From Gammaproteobacteria bacterium (GTDB taxonomy: Bacteria > Pseudomonadota > Gammaproteobacteria > Eutrophobiales > Eutrophobiaceae): DNA of 38,187 nt. How positions within the stretch are numbered: position 1 is the stretch's first letter; every line of letters starts with the position of its first letter. Made by a program: the position numbers and the translations under genes. The notes below the pieces were generated by a model. That model saw only the letters and a list, made by a program, of their open reading frames with translations, did not search any database and had not been told where the DNA came from. The stretch covers positions 1 to 38,187 of the forward strand of contig JAJFKK010000168.1 in NCBI GenBank assembly GCA_021773245.1. Direction: 5' to 3'. Shown one piece after another: positions 1-9,158 of the stretch.

Positions 1-743
1 TTAAATTATCATCTTTATTATTCGTATTAATTTTGTTCACAGGAACAATTGTCCAAGCTGAAGTTGTTATTAGCAGTCCTGATACACGAGTGAGTTTACT
101 TGAACTATACACTTCTGAAGGATGTAGTAGTTGTCCCCCTGCTGATAGATGGATAAGTAAACTTAAATCACATCCCGGTTTATGGACAAGCTTAATACCC
201 GTTGCATTCCATGTTGATTACTGGAATTACATAGGTTGGGCAGATCGATTTTCTTCACCTGAGTATTCGGCAAGACAAAGACGTTATGCAAGAACGAAAA
301 ATCTGAAAACAGTTTATACGCCTGGATTTTTGTTAAATGGAGAAGAATGGCGTTCTTTTTTTGGATTAAGAAAATTGAGTGTTGATGAAGATAAAAATGC
401 TGGACAACTGAAATTAAAAATTAATGACATGGAAATAAAAGCTGAATATTTACCAACTGAAAAAATTAATGATGAATCACTCGTGTTAAATATTGCTGTA
501 CTAGGTTTTGATATAAAGACGGATGTACGTTCAGGTGAAAACCGCAATAAAGAACTCAAACATGATTTTACGGTGCTAGGTTATAAAACGATTCCTCTAT
601 ATAAAAATGAATCTACTTATGAAGTTATGACTGAATTACCAGACATAGTTGAAACGGCACCAAGAATGGCGATATCAGCATGGATAAATAAAGAGAACAA
701 TATGACGCCGTTGCAAGCAGCTGGTGGTTGGTTAGGTAATTAA
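1..743 (+). CDS. DUF1223 family secreted thioredoxin-like protein (5' partial)
   Basis: The frame is open from base 3 and reads a hydrophobic stretch (LSSLLFVLILF) followed by a likely signal-peptidase site after VQA, so the true start lies upstream of the window. The TTG at 33 is an internal Leu codon of the signal peptide, not the start. The mature part opens with LLELYTSEGCSSCPPADRW. Its CSSC motif and context are typical of DUF1223, a family of exported proteins with a thioredoxin-like fold. The family's function is not well established; a redox or thiol role is inferred only from the CxxC motif. It ends 150 bp before the convergent cusA-like gene. I am confident of the family, not of the activity. 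Confidence 0.85.
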   Translation, partial: KLSSLLFVLILFTGTIVQAEVVISSPDTRVSLLELYTSEGCSSCPPADRWISKLKSHPGLWTSLIPVAFHVDYWNYIGWADRFSSPEYSARQRRYARTKNLKTVYTPGFLLNGEEWRSFFGLRKLSVDEDKNAGQLKLKINDMEIKAEYLPTEKINDESLVLNIAVLGFDIKTDVRSGENRNKELKHDFTVLGYKTIPLYKNESTYEVMTELPDIVETAPRMAISAWINKENNMTPLQAAGGWLGN

Positions 744-893
744 TATCTAATAGTCGCTATCGGCCAGAAGCGGACGACCGGGTTAAAAATGACCGATCCA
801 TACTAAAAGCGGATTTCTAAGATAGAAGTGTTCATAAGTGACGTGCTAATCACATCATATAAATTGCCAGATGAAGTTATAACAGTACTTAAT

Positions 894-3800
894 CTAATCT
901 TTTATTAACGAGTGCTGTTTCCATACATAAAACACCGCAGGTATAACAAGGAGTGTTAATAATGTAGAACTGAGCATTCCACCTATCATAGGTGCGGCAA
1001 CACGAGTCATGATCTCTGAGCCTGCACCATCTATAAACATAATGGGTAGTAAGCCTACGACAGTTGAGCAGGTTGTCATCATGATCGGTCTGACGCGCTG
1101 ACTTGCTGCATCAGTAATATAGCCAATTAATTTATTTCTATTTAAGTTTTCCTCTGAAGATTTAAAAGAATCAACGGCTTTATTGAGAAATTCAATCATA
1201 AGCACACCATCTTGAACAGCTATTCCTGCTAATGCAATAAATCCAACACCTACTGCCACGGATAAATTGTAATCTAATAAATAGAGAAACCATGCTCCGC
1301 CACCAAAAGCAAAAGGCAAAAATCCCATAATTAAAAATACATCACCTATTTTTTTAAAGTTCATATAGAGCAATACAAAGATAATGAAAAAAGTAATCGG
1401 TAGAACAATACTTAATCGCTCCATTGCTCTTAACATATATTCATACTGACCAGACCAGCTAATCGAGTAGCCCGGCGGTAAATCCACTGTCTTCGTAACA
1501 TGTTCTCGTGCTTCATTGACATAACTGCCCAGATCACGATCCTTGGTATCAACATATATCCAACCATTAATACGCGCATTTTCACTTTTAATCATCGGTG
1601 GTCCATCTGTCACACTAATGGATGCAACATCACCTAAGGGGATTCTTGCGCCTGAAGGAGTCACTATGGGTAATAAACGTAATTGTTCCAAAGAATCTCG
1701 AAGTTCATGAGGATAACGAATATTGATTGGATAACGTTCCAAACCCTCAACTGTTTCCGAAACATTCATCCCACCAACGGCAGTGCGAACAATATCCTGA
1801 ATGTCACTTATATTAAGTCCGAGTCGCGCGGCATTAATTCTGTTGATATCAACGGTAAGATATCGGCCACCCGCAACACGTTCAGCATAAACTGAAGCTG
1901 TACCAGGAACGTCTTTTAATACCTGTTCGATCTGACGACCTATGTTTTCTATAACTTTAAGATCGGTGCCTGCTATTTTAATACCGACGGGCGTTTTAAT
2001 CCCCGTTGCTAACATATCAATTCGGGTCTTAATTGGCATGACCCAAGAATTTGTAACACCGGGCAATTGCACCACACTGTCCAATTCAACTTTAAGCTTC
2101 TCCATTGTCATTCCTTCGCGCCATTCATCTCGCGGCTTAAAACGTATTATCGTTTCGATCATCGTCAAAGGTGCCGGATCTGTTGCTGTTTCAGCTCGCC
2201 CAATCTTTCCAAAAACGGTATCAACTTCTGGTACGGTATGAATTAATTTATCTGTTTGCTGTAATATTTGTCGCGCCTTTCCGATAGAAATAGCAGGTAA
2301 TGTTGTTGGCATATACATCAAATCGCCTTCATCCAAATCAGGCATGAACTCACTACCTAATTTTGTGAATGGCCAGAGTCCAACAATCATAATTATTAAC
2401 GCAATGAACACGGTCATAATTGGGAAACGAAGAACGAGACTAATGTTTGGTTTATAGAGACTAATTAACGAACGTGAAATTAGATTCTTTTCTGAAGGAA
2501 CAACACTCCCTTTAATAAAATAACCTAGTAAAACAGGTATGACTGTAACAGCTAATATGGTTGCCGATAACATGGCATATATCCATGTGTACGCGAGAGG
2601 AGAAAACATACGGCCTTCCTGAGCCTGTAGTGTAAAAATCGGCAGTACACTCAATCCTGTTATCAGTAATGAAAAGAACAATGGTGGACCAACCTCAGTT
2701 GTCGCTTCCATAATGACTTTCCAATGATCAGCATCATCACTTTTACGTTCAATATGTTTGTGAACGTTATCAATCATTACGATAGCAGCATCGACCATGA
2801 CACCAATTGCTATGGCTATCCCGCCCAAGGACATTATGTTCGCATTAATGCCTTGAATATTCATTATGATAAACGCCATCAATATTCCAAGTGGCAAGCT
2901 AATAATAACGACCAGAGCAGAGCGTAAGTGTAATAGAAAAAAGATACATACAATTGCGACAAGAATCAGTTCTTCCTGTAATGCAGTTTTCAAAGTATTT
3001 ACTGCACGTTCAATTAGACCTGATCGATCATACGTCTCAACAATTTCGACACCATCAGGCAAGCCCTGTTGTAACTCGTTTAATTTTTCTTTTACTGAAT
3101 CAATTACTTTTTTGGCGTTTTCTCCCCAACGCATGACGATAACACCGCCGACAACTTCTCCTTCACCATTTAACTCTGCGATTCCACGGCGCAACTGTGG
3201 TCCAATTCGTACTTGTGCTACATCGCTAAGTAACACGGGTGTGCCTCTAACATTCACACTAATCGGTATGTTACGTAATTGTTCAAGACCAGTGATGTAA
3301 CCTGTTACCCGAACCATATATTCAGCTTCTGCCATTTCTATAACAGACGCACCTGCTTCCTGGTTTGCTTTTTTTATCGCGTTACTAATAGTAGATATTG
3401 GAATATCGTATGCACGTAATTGATCGGGATCGATAACTACCTGATATTGTTTAACCATACCGCCAATAGTTGCAACTTCTGATACACCCGGGACAGTTTG
3501 TAATTCATATTTAAGAAACCAATCTTGAAGTGAGCGTAGCTGTGATAAGTCATGATTACCTTTTCGATCAACTAATGCATATTCATAGATCCAACCGACG
3601 CCTGTTGCATCTGGACCAAGTTCAGGTTTTGCTCCCGACGGTAAACGACTTGTTACCTGACTCAGATATTCAAGTACACGAGAACGTGCCCAATAAAGAT
3701 CAGTCCCTTCTTCAAAGATGACATAGACATATGAATCACCAAAAAAAGAATAACCTCTAACTGTAACGGCATAGGGTACTGATAACATGGCGGTCGTTAA

Positions 3801-4004
3801 TGGATAGGTTATTTGATCTTCAACTACCTGTGGTGCTTGCCCAGGGAAAGGTGTTTTTATAATAACTTGGACATCTGAAAGATCCGGTATTGCATCTACA
3901 GGAGTTTGTTTGATGATGTAGACGCCACTTACAAAGACAATAACAGTAGCTAGAATAATCAAAAATCGATTATCAATTGACCAACGTATAATTTGTCCAA
4001 TCAT
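894..4004 (-). CDS. cusA: CusA-type heavy-metal efflux RND transporter (Cu/Ag)
   Basis: Inner-membrane pump of a tripartite CusCBA complex that expels Cu(I)/Ag(I) using the proton gradient. At 1036 aa it is full length for the HME-RND family. It has an N-terminal helix (about 12-31), two large periplasmic loops and the family signature around GVMVDAAIVMID (401-412). The three methionines that bind metal in E. coli CusA (M573, M623, M672) have counterparts at M565 (DLMYM), M615 (APLTM) and M664 (RIDML), all offset by exactly eight residues. This supports Cu/Ag rather than Zn/Co/Cd specificity. It is the last gene of the operon, starting 3 nt after the cusB-like stop. The symbol is assigned by similarity; no close paralogue choice can be tested here. 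Confidence 0.93.
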   Translation of the reverse strand: MIGQIIRWSIDNRFLIILATVIVFVSGVYIIKQTPVDAIPDLSDVQVIIKTPFPGQAPQVVEDQITYPLTTAMLSVPYAVTVRGYSFFGDSYVYVIFEEGTDLYWARSRVLEYLSQVTSRLPSGAKPELGPDATGVGWIYEYALVDRKGNHDLSQLRSLQDWFLKYELQTVPGVSEVATIGGMVKQYQVVIDPDQLRAYDIPISTISNAIKKANQEAGASVIEMAEAEYMVRVTGYITGLEQLRNIPISVNVRGTPVLLSDVAQVRIGPQLRRGIAELNGEGEVVGGVIVMRWGENAKKVIDSVKEKLNELQQGLPDGVEIVETYDRSGLIERAVNTLKTALQEELILVAIVCIFFLLHLRSALVVIISLPLGILMAFIIMNIQGINANIMSLGGIAIAIGVMVDAAIVMIDNVHKHIERKSDDADHWKVIMEATTEVGPPLFFSLLITGLSVLPIFTLQAQEGRMFSPLAYTWIYAMLSATILAVTVIPVLLGYFIKGSVVPSEKNLISRSLISLYKPNISLVLRFPIMTVFIALIIMIVGLWPFTKLGSEFMPDLDEGDLMYMPTTLPAISIGKARQILQQTDKLIHTVPEVDTVFGKIGRAETATDPAPLTMIETIIRFKPRDEWREGMTMEKLKVELDSVVQLPGVTNSWVMPIKTRIDMLATGIKTPVGIKIAGTDLKVIENIGRQIEQVLKDVPGTASVYAERVAGGRYLTVDINRINAARLGLNISDIQDIVRTAVGGMNVSETVEGLERYPINIRYPHELRDSLEQLRLLPIVTPSGARIPLGDVASISVTDGPPMIKSENARINGWIYVDTKDRDLGSYVNEAREHVTKTVDLPPGYSISWSGQYEYMLRAMERLSIVLPITFFIIFVLLYMNFKKIGDVFLIMGFLPFAFGGGAWFLYLLDYNLSVAVGVGFIALAGIAVQDGVLMIEFLNKAVDSFKSSEENLNRNKLIGYITDAASQRVRPIMMTTCSTVVGLLPIMFIDGAGSEIMTRVAAPMIGGMLSSTLLTLLVIPAVFYVWKQHSLIKD

Positions 4005-4007
4005 AAT

Positions 4008-5309
4008 CTATTTCTTATCCATTACAGACTGTTCCATTGAATGGTCAATCATGTCATGTTCAACGGCTTGCATGCGATTTAAACTTGCTTTGAGATTTGA
4101 TTCGGAATCAATCAAAAATTGTGAAGAGATAACAATTTCTTCTCCTTCGTTTAATCCCGAAGTGATTTCGACCCGTTCACCACTCTCCATTCCTGCAACA
4201 ACTTCCTGTGCTTGAAAACGACCATCTCCAATCGCCTTAATAACTCGTTGCTGCTTGGCATCTCGTATCAAGGCTTCTTGCGGAATACTAATGACATCCT
4301 TTTTTTCACCAGCAAATATAGTGACCCGTGAATACATATTCGGTTTTAACTTTTCTTTCGAATTATCAAAACGTATTCGAACGCGTAAAGTCCGTGTAAC
4401 GGGATCAAGATCGGGATAGATATATTCAACAGTCCCTTTCCATATAACCCCGGGCATTGAAGGCAATGTAGCTTCGGCACTTTGACCTACCTCAACCCAA
4501 TTCGCTTGTCGTTCAAATACTTCAGCCAGCAACCAGATAATATCAAGGTTAGCGATACTTAAAATTTGAGTTTCCGGTTTGATATACATACCTTCACGTA
4601 CACCAAGATTAATTAGCACGCCCGATTGCGGAGCATAAAAACGAATGTTCTGGGTAATTTTTTTATCTTTCTCCAATCTGTCTATCTGTGATTTTGATAT
4701 ACCCAAAGCAGAAAGTTTTTCTAGTGACGCTGCAGCCAAACGTCGATTACCACTCGCTAATGCTTGTAAATACTCTTCTTGCGCATTCACTAATGGCGGC
4801 GAGTACAGTTCAAATAACAGTTGACCTCGCTTAACCTGTTCTCCTTCAGCGCGGACTTGTAACTTTTCTATCCAACCTTCTGTTCTTGTATGAATATGAT
4901 TGATTCGTGTTTCGTCATAATCAATATAACCAACCGTGCCGATCCTTTTCCAGAGTGGTCCGCGTTCTACCTTGGCTGACCTTACACCGAGGTTATTAAT
5001 CACTTCCGGTCTTATTTTAACGATGGACATATCTTCATTCATGTCATCTTTATCACCTTCATAAACAGGAATCAGATCCATTCCCATAGGTGATTTTCCA
5101 GGCTCATCGCGACGGAAAGTTGGATTCATCGGTGCCACCCAATATTTAATTGTTTTCTTTTTAGATATCGAGTCTGAATTGTTTACATTTCCATTTAAAT
5201 TCATATCTGATTTAAAAACTAATTTAGAAACATCAAATTCATTTTCAACAAAAACACCAACAAAGAGTCCGACAATGATTAATATAAAAGTAAGGATTAA
5301 TCTATTCAT
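4008..5309 (-). CDS. cusB: CusB-type efflux RND periplasmic adaptor
   Basis: Membrane-fusion (adaptor) subunit linking the CusA-like pump to the outer-membrane channel. It has an N-terminal hydrophobic anchor (about 3-22), then a short metal-site region at 55-84 containing APMNP (M61) and SPMGMDLIP (M75, M77). These correspond to the N-terminal methionines through which CusB hands metal to CusA. The usual YxCPMHP/CGM cysteines of the related heavy-metal-binding domain are absent, as they are in E. coli CusB. The lipoyl/barrel-sandwich and beta-barrel regions follow. It overlaps the upstream cusC-like gene by ATGA (5306-5309), so translation is probably coupled. The C-terminal tail is His/Met-containing (HDMIDHSMEQS). 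Confidence 0.92.
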   Translation of the reverse strand: MNRLILTFILIIVGLFVGVFVENEFDVSKLVFKSDMNLNGNVNNSDSISKKKTIKYWVAPMNPTFRRDEPGKSPMGMDLIPVYEGDKDDMNEDMSIVKIRPEVINNLGVRSAKVERGPLWKRIGTVGYIDYDETRINHIHTRTEGWIEKLQVRAEGEQVKRGQLLFELYSPPLVNAQEEYLQALASGNRRLAAASLEKLSALGISKSQIDRLEKDKKITQNIRFYAPQSGVLINLGVREGMYIKPETQILSIANLDIIWLLAEVFERQANWVEVGQSAEATLPSMPGVIWKGTVEYIYPDLDPVTRTLRVRIRFDNSKEKLKPNMYSRVTIFAGEKKDVISIPQEALIRDAKQQRVIKAIGDGRFQAQEVVAGMESGERVEITSGLNEGEEIVISSQFLIDSESNLKASLNRMQAVEHDMIDHSMEQSVMDKK

Positions 5310-6568
5310 ATTATTTCTCTTGAGTAGAACAACAGGTTTGCTTGAGATTTAGCTTGGTTAACACGAATCTTCAACATATCCAATTGCGTATTTAACTCAG
5401 TTAATCGTGCGCGCATTAAGGTCGTAAAATCAGTTTGACCGTTTTGATACGCTTTTAACGTTGATTCTGAATTTTGAGCAGCATCGACAGTCGCACGTGT
5501 TTTATAAAGTTCAAGTCGTTGTCCCATACGTATCCAGTTTGCATGTTCCTTTTCAACCTGTCGTTTCAGTTCCAATAGGCGATCACTACGTGCATATTGA
5601 GACGCCATATGTTCTAACTTTCTAGCGGCTAAACGTTTGTCCTGTCGTTTATCAGTAAAGATAGGCAATTCCACCATCACCATGGCGGATGCAAAATCAT
5701 CTCTACTACTACCATTCAGGTTATTACCTGTTCGTTCACCGTAGGTCAGATCTAACATCCAACCTGGCTTATATTGTTCTTCGGCTATCATGATGTTTTT
5801 ATTACTGGCATTAACAACAGCATCTTCAACTTGTATTATTGGATGGGAAGTTAAGCTCGAAACAATTTCATCAAGATTCAATGGTGAGTTTATTTCTGGA
5901 AAATTCCCTGGTAACGGTCTTTGTGCAGAGACATCACCAACCCATTTAGCTAACTCGGCCAATGAAATTTCTTTTTCACCTGTAATCTGGGTAATACGAT
6001 CATCAATAAGTGCTAATTCAAGTTGGGCACGAAGTACATCATGTTGGTTGTCGCGACCTACAGCATATTGACGTTGTGTAATATCGAGTAACTGTGTAAA
6101 TAGGTTACGATTCTCTTGAAGGAGTGCTTCAGTTTTTACATTTAAATATAAACTAAGATAACTGTTGCGTAATGATCGCAAAACTTTTTTCTCTTGCTCT
6201 AATGCCTTTGCTTGATCGATATCAGCAATATCTTCAGTTTGAAGACGCTTATAATGAAGTGTACGACCACGAGGAAATGATTGTTGAACTCCAAACTGTA
6301 ATTGCGTCATGTTTTCCTGACTACGATCAAAACTATTAATAGGCAGATTCATGATACCTAGCTTTAATTTTGGATCAGGTAGTTGCCCATCCGCAATTGC
6401 TCGTTCGTTCAGACTTTCTGAACGCGCAGTATATTGTTTGATAATAAAGTCTGAATCTAACGCCAACTGCTCAGCCTCTACCAGGGTCAATTCATTAGCG
6501 ATTAACTCAATTGGAATTATAAATAATAAAAATAAACCAATGTATTTCTTAATTCGGGTAACACACAT
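5306..6568 (-). CDS. cusC: TolC-family outer membrane efflux protein (CusC-like)
   Basis: Outer-membrane channel component of the copper/silver efflux complex. The 420-aa product has a hydrophobic signal sequence (about 8-24, ending near LIANE). Long alpha-helical, coiled-coil-prone segments fill the rest, with the internal duplication typical of outer membrane efflux proteins. There is no clear lipobox Cys, unlike E. coli CusC. The ATG at 6568 is preceded by GAGGTG, supporting this start. It is the first structural pump gene and lies 75 nt downstream of the small Cys-rich ORF. The cusC symbol rests on operon position as much as on sequence. Confidence 0.85.
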   Translation of the reverse strand: MCVTRIKKYIGLFLLFIIPIELIANELTLVEAEQLALDSDFIIKQYTARSESLNERAIADGQLPDPKLKLGIMNLPINSFDRSQENMTQLQFGVQQSFPRGRTLHYKRLQTEDIADIDQAKALEQEKKVLRSLRNSYLSLYLNVKTEALLQENRNLFTQLLDITQRQYAVGRDNQHDVLRAQLELALIDDRITQITGEKEISLAELAKWVGDVSAQRPLPGNFPEINSPLNLDEIVSSLTSHPIIQVEDAVVNASNKNIMIAEEQYKPGWMLDLTYGERTGNNLNGSSRDDFASAMVMVELPIFTDKRQDKRLAARKLEHMASQYARSDRLLELKRQVEKEHANWIRMGQRLELYKTRATVDAAQNSESTLKAYQNGQTDFTTLMRARLTELNTQLDMLKIRVNQAKSQANLLFYSREII

Positions 6569-6643
6569 AACACACCTCTAAAACAGTAAACTAAAACAAC
6601 GACCGATTAGTAAATCGTTCAGCGAATACAAGAGATGGTGTGT

Positions 6644-7075
6644 TTAAATCAGAAGTACGTTGTAAGTCTGAAGCGGAAGGAGAATTGCTCGTTCAGGGGT
6701 TGTTGATATCCTATAACTTGGAGGTGCTCGAGTAGAAATTATTACTTCAGGGGTAACATAAGAATATATATCAGATGAATATTTAGTCTTTTCTTTTAAT
6801 TCAGAATTCTTGTCTGAACTAACAGCAATTGTTATAGCATCACAATCACAAACACCTAAACAAGGCTCATCATTAGCTTCACTTGATTGTTCTAAGGCAC
6901 TATTTTCAGGTGTATGACATGAGGTTAATACTTCAGTTGAAGGTTCGCTATGGCTTTTAACATCGTTGTCAGCAGAAAAACATGTTTGACACAATAATAA
7001 CAGCCAGCTACCCATGAATAGAGATACTGTTATAGACGCGATTTTTCGCTGTTTATTTTTAAATTGCATCAACAT
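6644..7075 (-). CDS. small exported Cys-rich protein at head of cus operon
   Basis: The 143-aa product is not a family I can name. A positively charged N-terminus (KNKQRK), a hydrophobic core (about 13-29) and a probable cleavage after CFSA (35) indicate export. The mature part carries cysteines at 53 (SCH), 72, 76 and 78 (CLGVCDC) and several acidic residues, which suggests metal binding or a disulfide-stabilised fold. The C-terminal third is Pro/Thr/Leu-rich. It is co-directional with cusCBA, so periplasmic copper sensing or buffering is a reasonable inference. Two ATGs (7075, 7069) are possible. Neither has a Shine-Dalgarno sequence, and a TATAAT lies only 8 nt upstream of the first, so the mRNA may be nearly leaderless. 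Confidence 0.7.
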   Translation of the reverse strand: MLMQFKNKQRKIASITVSLFMGSWLLLLCQTCFSADNDVKSHSEPSTEVLTSCHTPENSALEQSSEANDEPCLGVCDCDAITIAVSSDKNSELKEKTKYSSDIYSYVTPEVIISTRAPPSYRISTTPERAILLPLQTYNVLLI

Positions 7076-7083
7076 AGTGAACC

Positions 7084-7114
7084 ATTATAGTCCAATTTAA
7101 ATCAATTTGGTTCA
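7084..7114 (-). promoter_or_regulatory. candidate MerR-like promoter of the cus operon
   Basis: On the minus strand, a TATAAT (7084-7089) lies 19 nt from a TGAACC -35-like hexamer (7109-7114). The long spacer contains the imperfect 19-bp dyad CCAATTTAAATCAATTTGG (7092-7110). A dyad inside a 19-20 bp spacer is the hallmark of MerR/CueR-type metal-responsive promoters. The half-sites do not match the CueR consensus as I know it, and no merR-type gene is in the window, so the assignment is tentative. Confidence 0.4.
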
Positions 7115-7325
7115 TTTTATAGCTATCGGACTAAGGATTTGATAGATATGAGTCAAATAATACTACGAGTATTTGTATTGGAACTATGACGAAATAGTAT
7201 TTTTAATTATCTGAAAAAATCTACAATCAATGTCTGCTTACGCTGGGATACAGAAGTATTTTTAATTAACTTTAATGACCGCTTTGGGTTGTTAACAGTA
7301 TTAATTATCACATATAAAAAATAAG

Positions 7326-7340
7326 CTACATGTCATGTAG
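7326..7340. promoter_or_regulatory. perfect inverted repeat CTACATG-T-CATGTAG, candidate operator
   Basis: Seven-base perfect arms around a single central base, about 100 bp upstream of the MFS exporter start. Length and symmetry fit a homodimeric repressor site (TetR or MarR type). No regulator gene is adjacent, so the binding factor is unknown. Confidence 0.4.
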
Positions 7341-7440
7341 AACTGTTCCATGGATTTAATCTCATCTATCGTATTAGGTGGGCTTTTTTATATGCGTAAA
7401 AACTGTAGAATTCATACAAATAATAAATATTTCTAAAAGC

Positions 7441-8826
7441 ATGCAAGATCAACAGTCGGATTCTTCATTACAACGCATAACTCTGGTAATGGTATTGTTG
7501 AATGCTTTTACGACGCCATTAATGTTATCTGCGGTCAATGTTGCTTTGCCTTCTATTGCAAATGACTTATCAATGAATGCAGTATTGTTGAGTTGGATTC
7601 CAATGGCTTATCTTATGGCTAGTGCGATGTTTGTTTTAATCTTCGGTCGACTAGCAGACATGGTTGGGCGAAAACGAATATTTCTATTGGGTACGGCAAG
7701 TGTCATAGTTACGTCCTTAATTGCGGCCTTCGCGGTTAATAGCACAATGTTAATTTCAGCACGATTCTTACAGGGAGTTAGCGCGGCGATGTTATATGCG
7801 ACTCAAGTCGCTATCGTTTCATCAGTATTCCCACCAGCAAAACGTGGTCAAGCGATCGGTTTAACCGTATCAACAATTTATTTAGGGTTAACTATTGGCC
7901 CGCTAATAGGTGGGTTTGTTATTGATAGCTTTGGTTGGCGTGCAAGTTTTATAGTGCATATTCCATTGGCTGTTATGGTCTTATTTGTCGGGTTGTTTTT
8001 TGTGAAAGGTGACTGGTCTGCGGATGAGCGCGGTAGTTTTGATTTGTTTGGTGCTCTTTTATATGCATTATCGATATTAATGATTTGTATTGGCGTTTCC
8101 TTCTTACCTTCATATATCAGTTTTATTTTTCTTACTATTGCTGTATCAGGATTTATATTCTTCTTTTTATTTGAGAGAGTGCATAAACACCCGATATTTG
8201 ATGTGAGCTTGTTTTTTACAAATCGAATCTTCACATTTTCTTGTCTTGCCTCATTAATAATTTATACAGCGACCTTTGCAAATGTGGTACAGGTTAGTCT
8301 GTATTTACAGTATTTAAAGGAATTGTCTGCTACAACGGCCGGTATGATAATGATGTGTCAACCGTTGACGATGGCAGTCTTCTCTCCATTGGCTGGAAGG
8401 TTGTCTGATCATTTTGAGCCTAAGCATCTTGCCACAATGGGTATGGCCATTAGTGCATGTGGGTTGATCTTGCTTTCAAATCTACAGATTACATCAACAT
8501 TGAATTACTTGATCTTTGCTCTAGTAACTACAGGGCTTGGATTTAGCCTGTTCTCATCACCGAATGTGAATGCAATTATGAGTTCAGTAGAGAAACGTTC
8601 TTATGGTAGTGCTAATGGTGTTATGGCCACCATGCGTATCGTTGGTCAAATGAGCAGTATGGTGTTGGTAACATTAATCTTTGTAATTGTTATTGGAACT
8701 GTAGAAATAGAACCATCAAATTATGACTCATTGGAAAAGGCGATACGCTTGACTTTTACTATTGCAGCGATGTTATGTGTGCCCGGGCTTTATTTTTCTA
8801 TGGCAAGAGGACGATTGCGTCGTTAA
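7441..8826 (+). CDS. MFS drug/solute exporter (DHA2/EmrB-QacA type)
   Basis: Inner-membrane proton-coupled exporter of 461 aa from the ATG at 7441. That start is chosen because the first transmembrane helix begins about 15 residues later; the upstream GTG (7378) would add 21 residues with no clear role. MFS motif A is seen as GRLADMVGRKRI (69-80) and the antiporter motif C as GLTIGPLIGG (149-158). About 14 hydrophobic segments can be counted, fitting the DHA2 drug:H+ antiporter group. The substrate cannot be told from sequence. It stands alone, with no membrane-fusion partner beside it. No strong Shine-Dalgarno precedes the chosen ATG. Confidence 0.85.
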   Translation: MQDQQSDSSLQRITLVMVLLNAFTTPLMLSAVNVALPSIANDLSMNAVLLSWIPMAYLMASAMFVLIFGRLADMVGRKRIFLLGTASVIVTSLIAAFAVNSTMLISARFLQGVSAAMLYATQVAIVSSVFPPAKRGQAIGLTVSTIYLGLTIGPLIGGFVIDSFGWRASFIVHIPLAVMVLFVGLFFVKGDWSADERGSFDLFGALLYALSILMICIGVSFLPSYISFIFLTIAVSGFIFFFLFERVHKHPIFDVSLFFTNRIFTFSCLASLIIYTATFANVVQVSLYLQYLKELSATTAGMIMMCQPLTMAVFSPLAGRLSDHFEPKHLATMGMAISACGLILLSNLQITSTLNYLIFALVTTGLGFSLFSSPNVNAIMSSVEKRSYGSANGVMATMRIVGQMSSMVLVTLIFVIVIGTVEIEPSNYDSLEKAIRLTFTIAAMLCVPGLYFSMARGRLRR

Positions 8827-8858
8827 ATGATGTAATGCAATGAATATCAGGAGTAATT

Positions 8859-8883
8859 GATTATAATGAATGAATTTATAATC
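8859..8883. promoter_or_regulatory. perfect 8-bp inverted repeat upstream of TerB-like gene
   Basis: GATTATAA (8859-8866) and TTATAATC (8876-8883) are separated by 9 nt, and each arm includes or abuts a TATAAT. It could be an operator over a promoter of the following small gene, or a weak hairpin. No -35 element is convincing. Confidence 0.3.
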
Positions 8884-8900
8884 TTCACAGGTGTAAATTG

Positions 8901-9146
8901 ATGGATGAAAAAAACTCCAAGGCTAGAGAAATTGCCGGGTTTTCGTTTTTAGTTGTATTTGCTAATGATTACACGATTGACGAACATGAACTTAAGTTTA
9001 TGGAAAGATTGGCATTAGAAGATAATGTGGTTGATGAAGAAGAGAAAAGGGTGCTGCGAGATATCTTCGGACGAGTCAAAGATGAGGATTTAGAAAAAAA
9101 TGTATTGGAAGAGATAAAGGCGTTTAGAAAAAAATATAATTTTTAA
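8901..9146 (+). CDS. small acidic TerB-like protein
   Basis: An 81-aa cytoplasmic, all-helical, strongly charged protein. The pattern IDEHELKFMERLALEDNVVDEEE resembles the helix-loop-helix of TerB/TerB-like domains, whose acidic residues can bind divalent metal. ATG 8901 is favoured over the TTG at 8898 because AGGTG (8889-8893) lies 7 nt upstream. It converges with ycgL 12 nt downstream. The family call is by motif impression only; function is unknown. Confidence 0.65.
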   Translation: MDEKNSKAREIAGFSFLVVFANDYTIDEHELKFMERLALEDNVVDEEEKRVLRDIFGRVKDEDLEKNVLEEIKAFRKKYNF

Positions 9147-9158
9147 ATAAAATTTTTC

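Larger units (their letters stand above)
7076..7440. other. 365-bp divergent intergenic region (cus / MFS)
   Basis: This AT-rich region separates the minus-strand cus operon from the plus-strand MFS gene. It holds the candidate cus promoter, a 14-nt direct repeat AGTATTTTTAATTA (7196-7209 and 7255-7268, 59 nt apart) and the perfect inverted repeat at 7326-7340. I see no gene in it. An in-frame GTG at 7378 would extend the MFS protein but adds residues unlike a transporter N-terminus. Confidence 0.5.

Noticed and set aside
33-35. TTG as start of the DUF1223 protein
   Set aside because: The frame is open upstream and codes for the rest of a signal peptide, so the gene is cut by the window edge.
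744-893. Possible repeat remnant with AGAAGCGGA / AAAAGCGGA
   Set aside because: Only two short similar words and no inverted ends; too little to call a repeat.
8866-8901. 11-codon leader ORF (MNEFIIFTGVN) ending in TGATG overlap with the TerB-like gene
   Set aside because: The overlap is tempting for coupling, but the nearest Shine-Dalgarno is 12 nt away and a direct start at 8901 has its own.
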